A stretch of DNA of 54,556 nucleotides from an uncultured Pelagibacteraceae bacterium (lineage in GTDB: Bacteria; Pseudomonadota; Alphaproteobacteria; Pelagibacterales; Pelagibacteraceae), in contig CACENP010000009.1 of assembly GCA_902560815.1 (NCBI GenBank), forward strand, positions 1 through 54,556, given 5' to 3'. Under the pieces are notes generated by a model that saw nothing but the letters and a program-made list of their open reading frames with translations, searched no databases and had not been told where the DNA came from. This document shows, piece by piece, positions 29,649 to 38,583 of the stretch (within the stretch, counting starts at the first letter, position 1; the number at the start of each line of letters is the position of its first letter). The position numbers and the translations under genes are program-made.

Positions 29649-30254
29649 TTACATTAAAAAGTTGCTTAAAAACTTAAAAATTAAATAGGCAAAAATAATT
29701 AAAATTACTGACACAATTATTGATATTTTCAATAATTTCTTTTCGATTAATATTTTCATTGCTGGACCAAAATTTCCAATCAAAAAAGCGATTAAAAAAA
29801 AGCGCGAACCTCTGGTTAATAAAGCTACAACAATAAAATATATTAAATTGAAATTAACAAAACCACTACTAATGGTAAGAAGTTTAAATGGTACTGGAGA
29901 AAACCCAGCTATAGCAAGTAAAGTCATCCAGGCAATTACACCACCTTCTGACGAAACTTTGCTTTTCCAAAAACTCGGGTCTACGCCATAAAATTCAAAA
30001 ATCTTGATACCTATTTCATTAAAAAAAACATAACCAATAAAATAGCCTAAGCATGCACCAAGAACAGAACCAACTGTAGCGATTAAAGCTATTTTAACCC
30101 ATGCTTTCCTTTTTGCTATTGTCATTGGGATTATTAATACATCTGGAGGTATAGGAAATATGAAACTTTCTATAAATGAAATAATGCCTAAAAAAAATTT
30201 TGAACTTTTGTGACCTGCTAATTTAATTGATTTTAAATAAAGTTCTTTAAACAT
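29649..30254 (-). CDS. YqaA/DedA-family membrane protein
   Basis: 201-residue membrane protein with about five hydrophobic segments. The pattern SFIESFIFPIPPDVLIIPMTIAKRKAW and the following ATVGSVLGACLGYFIGYVF, then AGFSPVPFKLLTISSG with the reentrant-loop prolines, identify the VTT/SNARE-associated family, YqaA branch. DedA-type proteins are tied to lipid carrier or phospholipid scrambling, but YqaA's substrate is not known. It is the first gene of the minus-strand unit with dsbB and coq7. Confidence 0.8.
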   Translation of the reverse strand: MFKELYLKSIKLAGHKSSKFFLGIISFIESFIFPIPPDVLIIPMTIAKRKAWVKIALIATVGSVLGACLGYFIGYVFFNEIGIKIFEFYGVDPSFWKSKVSSEGGVIAWMTLLAIAGFSPVPFKLLTISSGFVNFNLIYFIVVALLTRGSRFFLIAFLIGNFGPAMKILIEKKLLKISIIVSVILIIFAYLIFKFLSNFLM

Positions 30255-30322
30255 ATTTTCTTTTAATACAATAATTCTTCTTATACTATTATTTTATAAA
30301 CAAATTAATGACAATTAAATTA

Positions 30323-30409
30323 GGGCGAATGGCGGAACTGGTAGACGCGTTGGACTCAAAATCCAATAGTAGCAATACTGTGAGAGTTCGATTCTCTCTT
30401 TGCCCACCA
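30323..30409 (+). tRNA. tRNA-Leu (anticodon CAA)
   Basis: Acceptor GGGCGAA pairs with TTTGCCC (one G-T). Anticodon stem TTGGA/TCCAA encloses the loop CTCAAAA, giving anticodon CAA (decodes UUG). The long variable arm (around TAGTAGCAATACTG) is that of a class II tRNA, and the T arm GAGAG-TTCGATT-CTCTC is intact. The CCA end is encoded (30407-30409). The downstream acyl-CoA ligase ATG is only seven bases further on. Confidence 0.93.
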
Positions 30410-30416
30410 AGAAATT

Positions 30417-32117
30417 ATGGATTTAACTAAAATAAATAGTTTAACTGAATTATTTTTTTATCAATTTGAAAAACAAAAAGATAAAAATAAAATATTATTA
30501 TCATCTTTAAAAGAACCTAAAAAAGACTACAGTTGGCAACAAACATTTCAATTAATAAATAATCTTACAAATGAATTAAAAAAATATGTAAATAAAGGAG
30601 ATAGATGCTTATTAATTTCTGAGAATAGACCAGAATGGTTTATTTCTGATTTTTCAATAATGCTTTCAGAGTCAATAACAGTTCCTGCATACACTACTTA
30701 TGCTGAAAGAGATTATGAATATATAATAAATGATTGTACACCTTCGATAGTTTTTGTTTCAAATACAGAGCAATTCAATAAAGTAAAAAATATAATTAAA
30801 AGTAAAAATTTTATAAAAAAAATATTCTCTTTTGAAAATTTAGAAGAATTGAATAAGGATGATTATATTAATATTAATAGCTTAACTTTAGATACTAAAA
30901 ATAATAATTTTAAAATACAAATTACTCGAAAAAATCCAGCTTGTATTATTTATACATCTGGTACGCAGGGAAATCCCAAGGGTGTAATATTAAGTCACGG
31001 TGGAATTCTAAACAATTGTGAAGGTGCAATTGAGATTTTGAAACCATTAATTACAAATTACCAAACTAGATTTTTAACGTGGCTACCCTTGTCTCATTCA
31101 TATGAACATACAGTTCAGTTTGTTCAGATAACAGTTGAAGCAAGAGTATTTTATGCTGAAAGTATCGATAAATTAATTAAAAATATGAATGATTGTAGTC
31201 CAGAAATTATGACAGCGGTTCCAAGATTTTATCAAAATCTTTATCAGAAAATAAATACTAGCTTTAATAAAACTACCGGCATCAAAAAAATTCTAGTAAA
31301 AAAAATGTTAAACTTAGGTCTTAAAAAAATCAAAAAAGAGCCTTTAAGTTCAATAGAAAAAATACTAGATAGTATTCTTGAAAAAATTGTGAGAAAGAAA
31401 ATAAAGGCACAATTTGGTGGTTCCTTAAAAACCTTTGTTTCTGGTGGAGGAGCATTGGATAAAGAAGTAGGTTTTTTTCTAAATGCTATTGGTCTGCCAA
31501 CTTTGCAAGGATATGGACTTACCGAAACATCTCCTGTTGTAAGTTGCAATCCTATAAACGATATAAGAGTTGAAACAGTGGGTCCCCCATTTAAAGGGAA
31601 TGAGGTAAAAATTGCAGAAGATGGAGAAATACTTGTTAAAGGTGAAAATGTGATGCTTGGGTACTGGAACAAAAAAGAAGAAACAGACAAAGTTATAAAA
31701 AATGGATGGCTTCATACTGGAGATATAGGGGTTTTTGAAAACAGCTATCTAAAAATAACTGATAGAAAAAAAGATATTATAATTACCCCAGGTGGAGACA
31801 ATATTTCACCTATAAAAATTGAAAATGAATTAGTTAATTCAGAATTATTTGAGCAAGCAATTGTTTATGGAGACAATAAACCATTTCTAGTTGCATTATT
31901 AGTTCTTAATGACGAAAAAAAATTCTTATCAGAAGATAAAATAAAAGATGAAATTGAAAATATTAATAAAAAATTATCTAAAATAGAAAATATTAAAAAA
32001 TATTTTACAATTAATGAAAAATTTTCAATTGAAAATGGAATGTTAACGCCAACTTTAAAGTTAAAAAGATATAAAATTATACAAAAATATAAAAATAATT
32101 TAGAAAAACTTTATTAA
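30417..32117 (+). CDS. Long-chain fatty acid-CoA ligase (AMP-forming, COG1022 type)
   Basis: Activates fatty acids to acyl-CoA. The 566-residue protein has the P-loop-like IIYTSGTQGNPKGVILSHGG, the adenylate-binding YGLTETSPVVS, GWLHTGDIG, and the hinge TDRKKDIIITPGGDNISP. Length and the FadD15-like motifs support long-chain specificity, though substrate cannot be read from sequence. The start lies seven bases after the tRNA-Leu CCA end with no Shine-Dalgarno, so the mRNA may be released by tRNA 3' processing. Confidence 0.9.
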   Translation: MDLTKINSLTELFFYQFEKQKDKNKILLSSLKEPKKDYSWQQTFQLINNLTNELKKYVNKGDRCLLISENRPEWFISDFSIMLSESITVPAYTTYAERDYEYIINDCTPSIVFVSNTEQFNKVKNIIKSKNFIKKIFSFENLEELNKDDYININSLTLDTKNNNFKIQITRKNPACIIYTSGTQGNPKGVILSHGGILNNCEGAIEILKPLITNYQTRFLTWLPLSHSYEHTVQFVQITVEARVFYAESIDKLIKNMNDCSPEIMTAVPRFYQNLYQKINTSFNKTTGIKKILVKKMLNLGLKKIKKEPLSSIEKILDSILEKIVRKKIKAQFGGSLKTFVSGGGALDKEVGFFLNAIGLPTLQGYGLTETSPVVSCNPINDIRVETVGPPFKGNEVKIAEDGEILVKGENVMLGYWNKKEETDKVIKNGWLHTGDIGVFENSYLKITDRKKDIIITPGGDNISPIKIENELVNSELFEQAIVYGDNKPFLVALLVLNDEKKFLSEDKIKDEIENINKKLSKIENIKKYFTINEKFSIENGMLTPTLKLKRYKIIQKYKNNLEKLY

Positions 32118-32226
32118 TTTTTTTTTTATAAACTGTTTATTAATCGCTATTTACTTAACTTTTTTCATTGTTTAAAAAAAAATTATTAAATTTTTTTTTT
32201 ATTAATTTTTATAAAAAATTATGTAA

Positions 32227-32255
32227 TTGACATAACTTATTAAAAAAAATAAAAA
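32227..32255 (+). promoter_or_regulatory. Promoter of the Arg/Lys-rich microprotein gene
   Basis: Consensus TTGACA (32227-32232), 17-bp spacer, then TAAAAA (32250-32255) as a weak -10. Predicted transcription start about 32262, which places the stem-loop at 32265-32287 at the very 5' end of the RNA. Confidence 0.55.
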
Positions 32256-32264
32256 AAGAGTAAG

Positions 32265-32287
32265 AAACGAATCATAAAGATTCGTTT
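32265..32287 (+). promoter_or_regulatory. 5'-end stem-loop in the leader
   Basis: AAACGAATC and GATTCGTTT form a perfect 9-bp stem with a five-base loop (ATAAA). It is followed by an A tract and a strong ribosome binding site (AGGGAG, about 32295-32300), not by T residues, so it is not a terminator on this strand. Its place at the predicted 5' end suggests RNA stabilisation or control of translation. Confidence 0.6.
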
Positions 32288-32306
32288 AAAAAAAAGGGAG
32301 CTAAAG

Positions 32307-32387
32307 ATGGCTAAAAGAAGAAAAAAAGCTGCTAAAAAGAAAACTAAGAAAAAAGCTAAAAAAGCTAAAAAAAGAAGAAGAAGATAA
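32307..32387 (+). CDS. Arg/Lys-rich 26-residue basic protein
   Basis: Starts MAKRRKKAAKKKTKKK and ends in four Arg; apart from Met, four or five Ala and one Thr it is all Lys or Arg. It has a strong Shine-Dalgarno (AAGGGAG, seven bases upstream), its own promoter, and a strong terminator 24 bases after the stop, so it is a complete independent unit, unusual in this packed genome. It resembles the tails of histone H1-like or HU-extension proteins and suggests binding to DNA, RNA or ribosomes; I know no named family for it. A non-coding reading of the transcript (about 190 nt) cannot be excluded. Confidence 0.7.
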   Translation: MAKRRKKAAKKKTKKKAKKAKKRRRR

Positions 32388-32410
32388 ATTAGTATTCTTT
32401 TTAATAAATT

Positions 32411-32450
32411 ACGCTTCTCATGGCAAAAGTTGTGGGAAGCGTTTTTTTTT
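32411..32450 (+). terminator. Strong rho-independent terminator
   Basis: ACGCTTCTCATG pairs with TGTGGGAAGCGT along 12 positions (three G-T type pairs among them) around an eight-base loop, followed by nine T (32442-32450). It ends the microprotein transcript just before the stop codon of the convergent carD gene. The RNA on the other strand is less T-rich after the stem, so it works mainly in the + direction. Confidence 0.9.
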
Positions 32451-32451
32451 A

Positions 32452-33279
32452 TTAGATATTTGACTCTTCTACAGTATCGTTGGGCGTTGCTTCAATTTTT
32501 TGAGTTGGTTTTGAACTTTGGGTTTCTAAGTTCCTTTTTAAAGCTTTATCCAATTTTTTTTGAGCATCTTGAGTGCTTAATCCAAGAATAATTTGAAATT
32601 CTGTTAATATTCTTTCATATGCTTTTTCAAAAAGTTGTCTTTCACTATAAGATTGATCAATCATTAAATCATCACCTTTATTTAAATCTCTAACTACTTC
32701 TGCAAGTTCATAAATCTTTCCAGAAGAAATTTTAGCTTCATATTCTTGCGCTCTTCTACTCCACATAGATCTTTTAATTTTTGGTTTACTTTTTAAAATA
32801 CTTATACACTTGTTTACTTGGTTTATGGTAGCCAAAGGTCTTAGGTGAGACTGCTTATTTATAGGAACCATTCCACTTGCTTTATCTTTTTCAAATCTAA
32901 GAATATATGTTTCTACGTCTATTCCTCCAATATTAATTTTTTTTAATTCTGTAATTTGACCAACACCATGTTTTGGATAAACTACATAATCTTTTACTTT
33001 ATATTCTTTTTTTTCCGAAGGTTGTGTTTTAATTTTTTTTATTTCAGGTTTTTGATCAAAATTTTTTGATATTTTTGTATTATCATTTTTGCTATTTGAA
33101 ACTTCCTTATTTTTCTTTTCTTTAATTATATTTTCTTTTTTTTTAGAATTTTTTATTTTCTTTACTTTTTTTTTAATGACTTTTTTTTTATTAGTATTTT
33201 TTTTAGTAATCTTTTTCTTTACTTTTTTTTTATTTTTAAAGGTTTTCTTTAAAATACTTTTCAAATTTATTTTCTTCAT
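32452..33279 (-). CDS. carD: CarD-family transcription regulator with Lys-rich N-terminal extension
   Basis: CarD binds RNA polymerase beta and stabilises the open promoter complex. The family domain occupies about residues 95-255 of 275: [21 protein letters not shown] (the RNAP-interaction domain), then [12 protein letters not shown], and the DNA-binding helices [30 protein letters not shown]. Residues 1 to about 92 are an extraordinary Lys-rich tail. The gene overlaps fdxA by 44 bases; no internal Met in the tail gives a shorter start, so the overlap seems real. The short C-terminal tail is unconserved. Confidence 0.88.
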   Translation of the reverse strand: MKKINLKSILKKTFKNKKKVKKKITKKNTNKKKVIKKKVKKIKNSKKKENIIKEKKNKEVSNSKNDNTKISKNFDQKPEIKKIKTQPSEKKEYKVKDYVVYPKHGVGQITELKKINIGGIDVETYILRFEKDKASGMVPINKQSHLRPLATINQVNKCISILKSKPKIKRSMWSRRAQEYEAKISSGKIYELAEVVRDLNKGDDLMIDQSYSERQLFEKAYERILTEFQIILGLSTQDAQKKLDKALKRNLETQSSKPTQKIEATPNDTVEESNI

Positions 33280-33562
33280 TTTTGTATTTTTCGTTATCTG
33301 TTGGTGGTTCTTTTTTCTTTACAATATTTGGCCAAATTTCTGAATATTTTTTGTTTATGTCTAACCATTTTTCAGCACTTTCATTTGTATCTGGTTCAAT
33401 AGCATCTATTGGACACTCAGGTTCACAAACGCCACAATCTATACACTCATCTGGTTTTATTACAAGCATATTTTTCCCTTCGTAAAAACAATCTACTGGG
33501 CAAACTTCTATACAGTCCATCAATTTACATTTGATACATTTTTCGTTAACTATATAAGTCAT
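33236..33562 (-). CDS. fdxA: 7Fe ferredoxin (FdxA type)
   Basis: Small electron carrier with one [3Fe-4S] and one [4Fe-4S] cluster. The Cys pattern is C9-x2-C12-x4-C17-x3-C21-P and C40-x2-C43-x2-C46-x3-C50-P, in a 108-residue protein starting [13 protein letters not shown]. The acidic/Lys C-terminal tail (after residue 75) is usual for alphaproteobacterial FdxA. It is one-base-overlapped by the TerB-like gene before it and overlaps carD after it; fdxA-carD adjacency is common in alphaproteobacteria. Confidence 0.94.
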   Translation of the reverse strand: MTYIVNEKCIKCKLMDCIEVCPVDCFYEGKNMLVIKPDECIDCGVCEPECPIDAIEPDTNESAEKWLDINKKYSEIWPNIVKKKEPPTDNEKYKNEENKFEKYFKENL

Positions 33563-33981
33563 TATTTTAAATTATTTATCACTTTTTTTTTTATATCTCC
33601 TACAGTCATTGGATCCAAGTATAGTAAACCAGTTAACCTTCTCATTAGGCTATTTTCGTACATATCAGCATCACTGTCCGAATAAATTATAGTCCACAAA
33701 GTTTCAACAATTTTTATTTTTGAGTCTTTATGTAAATTTTTAACTTCTTTTGTAAAATCTAAAATTTGATTGGATTCTTTTTCTATTTCCTCAGCCTCTA
33801 TTAATACGCCTTCAGCCATTTCATTTTTTGTACCTAGCTCAATAATAGCTTTTTTAATTATTTCTCTTTCTTTTTTAGTATAATTTTCATCAATTTTGGC
33901 AACATGAATTAATAAAGCAGCTATTTTAGTTAGAGGATTTTCTAAAGTTTCTATATTTTTTTTTTTAAAAAAGTTAATCAT
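33562..33981 (-). CDS. TerB-like helical protein (COG4103 type)
   Basis: 139 residues, all-helical. The pattern [34 protein letters not shown] and the later [23 protein letters not shown] contain the acidic repeats of the TerB fold (DE..Y..E and DADMYE). Members of this group are widespread in alphaproteobacteria and their role is unknown; tellurite resistance should not be inferred from the name. The start overlaps the helicase stop by one base and its stop overlaps the fdxA start. Confidence 0.7.
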   Translation of the reverse strand: MINFFKKKNIETLENPLTKIAALLIHVAKIDENYTKKEREIIKKAIIELGTKNEMAEGVLIEAEEIEKESNQILDFTKEVKNLHKDSKIKIVETLWTIIYSDSDADMYENSLMRRLTGLLYLDPMTVGDIKKKVINNLK

Positions 33982-36458
33982 TATTTAAAATTAATATTTT
34001 TTAAAACATTAAAAGGATTTTCTTTATTTGTAATTTTTGAAGAAATTCTTCTTTTGTTATTTTTTATTGGAGAATATTTCAAATAGGTTTCTTGATTTTT
34101 CTCATAAGAATAATAATTCATTTTCTTAATTAATTTTAAAAAATCTTCTTTACTACATCCTAATAAATTTAACATCTCAGGAATTAATTTGATTTCTTTT
34201 TCATTTTTTAGATCTATTATTTTTATAAATAATCTTTCTAATATATCTATCCTAACAAAAAAATTGTCAAATTTTTCAAAGCCGCATAGTAACATAAAAT
34301 CTGTGGAATATTCTTGCTTTTCTTTTATAAAATTTAATCCAAAAGTTGGTGGTTTTAGATCAAAATATTTTTGATGAAAATTTTTCCAAAGAGCTATTCT
34401 TAAAGAAACTGCATTTGGTTTAAATAGTTTAAATAAAAAAATATGGTATCTGCCAAATTTTACACCTAAATTTCTTAAAATCTTTCTTTCATCTTGAGCT
34501 AATTTTTTTATAAAATCATTTACTTTTTCTCTTTTAATAACCCCATTATTTTCATATAATTGATATGCTAATGCTCTAATTGATGTATTTTGGGTATTAA
34601 TATTTTTCAAATCAGTTAAACTTTTAAGTTCAGAATTAATTTTTATATCTACCCAATTTTGTAAAAATTTAGAAAAATCTAATTTATAATTTCCATCAAT
34701 CATATCATCAATAATAAGATTAATCTCAGGTTTTAAATAATCTTTTCCTGGAGATAATTTTGCAATAGGAAAATTTTGCCAATAAATTTTAAAGTCATCT
34801 TTTAATACAATATTGTTAGTTTTTTTAATTTGGTTCATTCTATTTAATATTTCTGGCTCAACATTTTGTTTTGCTGCTTTTTTTAGTGATTTTATATCTG
34901 TATCAAGAGCACCAACTTTAAGATCAAGCTCTAATTTAAGACCATTTAATTGTCCAATAAATTGATTATTAATTAAGACTTTTCTATCTTCAAGTATTTC
35001 TGTTTTAAATGTTATATCTTGTTTAAGTCCTCTTGCTAACACGCTAGCTCTTTTATCTATAAAACTTTTTGTAAGTTCTTCATGTAATCTATCTGACAAT
35101 TTATCTTCTAAATTTTTTGTTCTTTCCACCCAGTAGTCTTGATTTTCAACCCAATTTACTTTATTTGAGACATATGACCATGTTCTAACATTTGCAATTC
35201 TATTAGATATTGAGTCAACATTTCCTTCAAGTTTATCAAGATTTGATAATTGCTGCTTCATATAATTGTTAGTAATTTTTCCTGGTTTTTCTCGCAAAAA
35301 ATTAAAAACTTTTCCAACTACTTCTAAATGATTTCCATAAGTTTTTTTAACAAAGTCTGGGATTTGGCAACATTCCCATAATAATTTTAGTTCATTTTCA
35401 TTATTGTAAACATTTAATTTGTCAGCATCTTTTAATATATATTTTAAAATTTTTTCATCCTCACACTCTGGAGTTTTTTTCAGCCAAGATTTATTTGGTT
35501 TTTCCTCAAGAGATTTAATTAGACTACTACCATTTTTAAAGTTTAAGTTTGAATTTCTCCAAAAAATTGTATGAATTTCATCAAATTTATGATTTTCTAA
35601 AAATTCAACTTCTTCTGAACTTATTTCTCCACAATCTCCAGTAATACCAAAAGTACCATCATTTAAATATCTACCTGCCCTTCCAGCTATCTGACCAATT
35701 TCAGATAGTTTTAATCTTCTAATTTTTTTTCCATCAAATTTTTTTAAATTTGAAAAAAAAACATTATCTAGATCCATGTTAATTCCCATTCCAATAGCAT
35801 CTGTTGCAACTAAGTAGTCAACATCTCCGGTTTGATAAAGACTTACTTGGGAATTTCTTGTTTTAGGACTTAGAGATCCCATTACAATTGCTGCACCACC
35901 TTTTTGCCTTCTTATTAATTCTGCAATTGCATATACTTCCTCTGCTGAAAAGGCAATTATTGCACTTTTTCTTTCTATGCGTGAAATTTTTTTATGACCA
36001 GTATAAATAAGCTTTGATAACCTTTCTTTATTAATAAATTCTATATCTCCTTCTAACTTGGATATAATATTTTTTATGGTATTAGCCCCCATAAACATAG
36101 TAAGTTTTGTTCCTCTAAGATTTAATAATCTGTCAGTAAATATGTGTCCTCTTTCATGGTCAAAACACATTTGAATTTCATCAATACCAACAAAATCTAA
36201 ATTTTTATCTATCGGCATAGACTCTACTGTACATAAAAAGTATTTCGCCTCTGAAGGAATTATTTTTTCTTCTCCGGTTATTAGAGCAACTTTTTTTGGA
36301 TCAACTTTCTTAATAACTTTATCATACACTTCTCTAGCTAATAGTCTTAGTGGAAAGCCTATCATTCCTGAGTCAAATGAGAGCATAGTCTCTATAGCTT
36401 GATAGGTTTTTCCAGTGTTAGTTGGTCCAAGAATGGCTGTAATCAATTTTTTTTGCAT
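33981..36458 (-). CDS. SUV3-type RNA helicase
   Basis: 825-residue superfamily 2 helicase of the kind shared by alphaproteobacteria and mitochondria (SUV3). Walker A GPTNTGKT at 11-18, motif II DEIQ (FVGIDEIQMCFDHERGH), motif III region, then motifs V/VI in YLVATDAIGMGINMDLD and QIAGRAGRY. The long C-terminal half is family-typical and shows no extra domain I can name. It should unwind RNA 3'-5'; mitochondrial SUV3 works with PNPase. It is the first gene of helicase-TerB-fdxA-carD. Confidence 0.85.
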   Translation of the reverse strand: MQKKLITAILGPTNTGKTYQAIETMLSFDSGMIGFPLRLLAREVYDKVIKKVDPKKVALITGEEKIIPSEAKYFLCTVESMPIDKNLDFVGIDEIQMCFDHERGHIFTDRLLNLRGTKLTMFMGANTIKNIISKLEGDIEFINKERLSKLIYTGHKKISRIERKSAIIAFSAEEVYAIAELIRRQKGGAAIVMGSLSPKTRNSQVSLYQTGDVDYLVATDAIGMGINMDLDNVFFSNLKKFDGKKIRRLKLSEIGQIAGRAGRYLNDGTFGITGDCGEISSEEVEFLENHKFDEIHTIFWRNSNLNFKNGSSLIKSLEEKPNKSWLKKTPECEDEKILKYILKDADKLNVYNNENELKLLWECCQIPDFVKKTYGNHLEVVGKVFNFLREKPGKITNNYMKQQLSNLDKLEGNVDSISNRIANVRTWSYVSNKVNWVENQDYWVERTKNLEDKLSDRLHEELTKSFIDKRASVLARGLKQDITFKTEILEDRKVLINNQFIGQLNGLKLELDLKVGALDTDIKSLKKAAKQNVEPEILNRMNQIKKTNNIVLKDDFKIYWQNFPIAKLSPGKDYLKPEINLIIDDMIDGNYKLDFSKFLQNWVDIKINSELKSLTDLKNINTQNTSIRALAYQLYENNGVIKREKVNDFIKKLAQDERKILRNLGVKFGRYHIFLFKLFKPNAVSLRIALWKNFHQKYFDLKPPTFGLNFIKEKQEYSTDFMLLCGFEKFDNFFVRIDILERLFIKIIDLKNEKEIKLIPEMLNLLGCSKEDFLKLIKKMNYYSYEKNQETYLKYSPIKNNKRRISSKITNKENPFNVLKNINFK

Positions 36459-36622
36459 TTCTATCTTTAGTGTTTTTATTTTTTAAACTACCATATGTTG
36501 TAAGTGGCTAAGAACAAAAATAGTATAAAACATGACCGAATCATTGAGGAAAAAGTTCTCATTTTTATTTTTTTATAAAATGACAGTAACATAATTCAAA
36601 AAATTTAAATATATATTTTATA
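36459..36622. other. Divergent intergenic region, helicase / acetoacetyl-CoA synthetase
   Basis: 164 bases that must hold both divergent promoters. Toward the right a TATATT (36612-36617) ends five bases before the ATG at 36623, again close enough for a leaderless transcript. A four-base TGAG/CTCA hairpin followed by T residues (about 36547-36575) is too short to call a terminator. Nothing else stands out. Confidence 0.35.
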
Positions 36623-38581
36623 ATGAATTCAAAAATACTATGGAAAGCTAAAAAGTCACAAAAAAATAAATCTAACTTATTTAGATATGAAAAGTTTTTG
36701 TCTTCAAAATATAAATTTGTAATAACTCAAAAGTATTCCAAATTACTTAAATGGAGTATTGATAATCCAAAAAAATTTTGGAGCTCTATTTGGGATTTTG
36801 CTAAAGTCAAAGGTTTGAAGAGACAAGATCATGAAAAATCGAATATATTTTTTAAAAATAAATTTCTTAAAAATTCTAAACTAAACTTTGCAGAAAATTT
36901 ATTATCTAAAAATGATGATAGTAAAGCAATAACTTTTATAAGTGAAAATGGTATTAAAAAAGTTAGAACTTGGAGAGAATTAAATAATAATGTATTTAAA
37001 TTAATTACCTTTTTTAAAAAAATCAAAATTAAAGAAAAAGATAGAGTAGTTGCATATCTACCAAATTTAATTGAAACTGTTGAGTCATTTATATGTACAT
37101 CGGCGATCGGATCAATCTGGTCATCTTGTTCACCAGATTTTGGAACAAATGGTGTTATTGAAAGATTTTCTCAAATAAAACCAAAAGTTTTAATTATTTG
37201 TGATAGATATTTTTACAATGGAAAAGAAATCAATGTTATTAAAAGATTACCTTTAATATTAAATAAAATTAAATCTATTAAACATGTAATAATAATTAAT
37301 TATCCAGGAAAAACATTTCTAAAATTTAATAAAATTAAAAATGTAAAATATAAAAACTGGAATTCTATTATGAAAATTAATCCTATAAAATTCAAATTTA
37401 AAAAATTTGATTTTGATCATGAACTAGCAATACTATACTCGAGTGGCACTACAGGTAAACCAAAGTGTATTTGTCACCGTGCAGGAGGCGTTTTATTACA
37501 ACATCTTAAAGAACATCAGTTACATAGTGAAATAAAGGAAAATGATAATGTATTTTATTTTACCACTTGTGGGTGGATGATGTGGAATTGGCTAGTAACT
37601 GTTTTAGCCTCAAAAGCATCAATAGTTCTGTTTGAAGGATTTCCAATGTATAAAAGAAATGATTTATTAATTAAATTAGCAAATGAAGAAAAAATAACTT
37701 TGTTTGGAGTTAGTGCAAAATATATAGATTCACTTAACAAATCTAATATTTTAAATAAAAAAAAGTATAAATTAACAAAACTAAGAACAATTTGTTCAAC
37801 TGGTTCACCTTTATCTGAAGATGGTTTCAGCTTTATATATAAAAAAGTTAAGCCAAATGTACATCTTGCATCAATATCTGGAGGAACTGATATCGTTTCA
37901 TGCTTTGTACTTGGAAATATTTATGAACCAGTAATTGCAGGACAAATTCAGAATAAAGGTTTAGGCATGAATGTTGATATATTTAATGATTATGGAAAAC
38001 CAATTAAAAATAAAAAAGGAGAGTTGGTTTGTAAAAATGCGTTTCCAACAATACCTTTAAAATTTTGGAATGATAAAAATAATATAAAGTTTAAAAAGGC
38101 ATATTTTAATAAATTTAATAATGTTTGGCATCATGGAGATTATGCAGAAGTAAAAAAATCTGGTGGATTTGTAATATATGGTAGGTCAGACACAACCTTA
38201 AATCCTGGAGGAGTAAGACTTGGAACATCTGAAATTTATTCAGAAGTAGAAAAATTTAAAGAAATAAAAGAATCTATAGTTATTGGACAATCCTGGGATA
38301 ACGATATTAGAATTATTCTTTTCGTAATAATGAATCAAAATTATAAATTTAATGATGAATTAGTTAAAAAAATTAAATTTCAAATTAAACTAAATGCATC
38401 GCCCAGACATGTTCCTACTAAAATTCTTAATGTTAAGGATATTCCAAGAACAAAAAATGGAAAAATAGTTGAACTAGCTGTAAAAAATATCATTGAGGGA
38501 AATGAGATAAAAAATAAAGAAGCTTTAGCTAATCCAGAAGTTCTAAATGAATTTAAAAATTTAATTGAACTAAAATATTAG
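36623..38581 (+). CDS. Acetoacetyl-CoA synthetase
   Basis: Converts acetoacetate to acetoacetyl-CoA with ATP, feeding ketone bodies or polyhydroxybutyrate-type intermediates into metabolism. The 652-residue ANL-superfamily protein has LNFAENLL near the N terminus, ILYSSGTTGKPKCICHRAGG, FYFTTCGWMMWNWLV, ISGGTDIVSCF, and the hinge YGRSDTTLNPGGVRLGTSEIYSEVE, then the end-domain IPRTKNGKIVELAVK with the catalytic Lys. The cysteine/tryptophan stretch and SGGTD separate it from acetyl-CoA synthetase. Stands alone on the + strand between divergent and convergent neighbours. Confidence 0.9.
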   Translation: MNSKILWKAKKSQKNKSNLFRYEKFLSSKYKFVITQKYSKLLKWSIDNPKKFWSSIWDFAKVKGLKRQDHEKSNIFFKNKFLKNSKLNFAENLLSKNDDSKAITFISENGIKKVRTWRELNNNVFKLITFFKKIKIKEKDRVVAYLPNLIETVESFICTSAIGSIWSSCSPDFGTNGVIERFSQIKPKVLIICDRYFYNGKEINVIKRLPLILNKIKSIKHVIIINYPGKTFLKFNKIKNVKYKNWNSIMKINPIKFKFKKFDFDHELAILYSSGTTGKPKCICHRAGGVLLQHLKEHQLHSEIKENDNVFYFTTCGWMMWNWLVTVLASKASIVLFEGFPMYKRNDLLIKLANEEKITLFGVSAKYIDSLNKSNILNKKKYKLTKLRTICSTGSPLSEDGFSFIYKKVKPNVHLASISGGTDIVSCFVLGNIYEPVIAGQIQNKGLGMNVDIFNDYGKPIKNKKGELVCKNAFPTIPLKFWNDKNNIKFKKAYFNKFNNVWHHGDYAEVKKSGGFVIYGRSDTTLNPGGVRLGTSEIYSEVEKFKEIKESIVIGQSWDNDIRIILFVIMNQNYKFNDELVKKIKFQIKLNASPRHVPTKILNVKDIPRTKNGKIVELAVKNIIEGNEIKNKEALANPEVLNEFKNLIELKY

Positions 38582-38583
38582 AA

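Noticed and set aside
33089-33343. Phe-rich hydrophobic frame opposite carD
   Set aside because: It is the complement of the Lys-rich carD tail (AAA/TTT), so its membrane-like look is an artefact.
33562-33981. Tellurite resistance
   Set aside because: The TerB-like fold alone does not support it; no terC/D/Z neighbours.
36540-36580. Terminator in the helicase/acetoacetyl-CoA synthetase gap
   Set aside because: The stem is four base pairs only; T runs are common in this DNA.
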